From Lentilactobacillus sp. Marseille-Q4993 (lineage in GTDB: Bacteria > Bacillota > Bacilli > Lactobacillales > Lactobacillaceae), in assembly GCF_951230165.1 (NCBI RefSeq), contig NZ_CATNVB010000003.1:62001-126000 (forward strand): 64,000 nt of DNA, read 5' to 3'. Each line of letters opens with the position of its first letter. The first letter of the stretch is position 1. Of this stretch, positions 63,984 to 64,000 are shown piece by piece. The position numbers were made by a program, and so were the translations under genes. Under the pieces are notes generated by a model. That model was not told the DNA's origin. It saw only the letters and a program-made list of their open reading frames with translations, and did not search any database.

Positions 63984-64000
63984 CCAAAAAGAGTTAGAAA

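Overview
The window looks like the chromosome of a low-to-moderate GC lactic acid bacterium of the Lactobacillaceae. The signs are strong AGGAGG-type ribosome binding sites, frequent TTG and GTG starts, PepX, a lactobacillar pdu cluster with pocR, an ECF transporter behind a T-box, CcpA-type cre boxes, and many small secreted proteins. A heterofermentative, propanediol/glycerol-using genus such as Lentilactobacillus, Levilactobacillus or Secundilactobacillus is plausible, but the species cannot be fixed from sequence alone. No tRNA, rRNA, CRISPR array or intact insertion sequence was recognised.

Layout. 1-0.93 kb: 3' part of a nucleoside hydrolase. 0.97-2.8 kb: unknown protein carrying a perfect (CTGGTT)21 tract that encodes Glu-Pro repeats. 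2.9-10.9 kb: a type I restriction-modification locus (half-hsdS, hsdM, hsdS, hsdR) with a tyrosine recombinase and an inverted spare hsdS cassette; the repeats mark it as a specificity-switching system. 11.2-16.5 kb: small and medium secreted proteins, several sharing a Pro-x-x-(Leu/Ile/Val)-Arg-Gly core just after the signal peptide. 16.7-21.2 kb: homocysteine methyltransferase plus a three-gene ECF transporter behind a T-box, probably methionine-responsive. 21.2-23.5 kb: more secreted proteins, one with a C8 tract that puts its signal peptide out of frame. 23.6-25.8 kb: PduV/EutP-like GTPase, a flavin reductase-acetyltransferase fusion, and a tyrosine phosphatase.

25.8-43.6 kb is the centrepiece: a pdu bacterial microcompartment operon read on the minus strand (pduA-B-C-D-E-G-H-K-J-L-M-N-O-OC-P-Q-W-U), then pduF, a glycerol kinase and the regulator pocR. 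Shell proteins (A, B, J, K, N, U) enclose B12-dependent diol/glycerol dehydratase (CDE) with its reactivase (GH), cobalamin adenosyltransferase (O), CoA-acylating aldehyde dehydrogenase (P), phosphotransacylase (L), alcohol dehydrogenase (Q) and acyl kinase (W). Together they turn 1,2-propanediol into propanol and propionate plus ATP, or glycerol into 3-hydroxypropionaldehyde.

43.7-46.2 kb: PepX. 46.2-46.5 kb: a non-coding stretch with tandem hairpins. 46.6-48.9 kb: a membrane protein with a decayed Mrr-like fold and two tandem TPM-domain proteins. 49.6-59.2 kb: a galactoside-use island with GH36 and GH27 alpha-galactosidases, a secreted GH-A clan glycosidase with a wall-binding tail, a GPH-family transporter and an AraC regulator. 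Its three glycosidase promoters share a repeated operator-like motif next to a cre box. 59.2-64 kb: aroD, a 3-hydroxyacyl-CoA dehydrogenase-like gene, two tiny membrane proteins, a PAS protein, an NAD(P)-binding protein with a divergent TetR-type regulator, and another small secreted protein.
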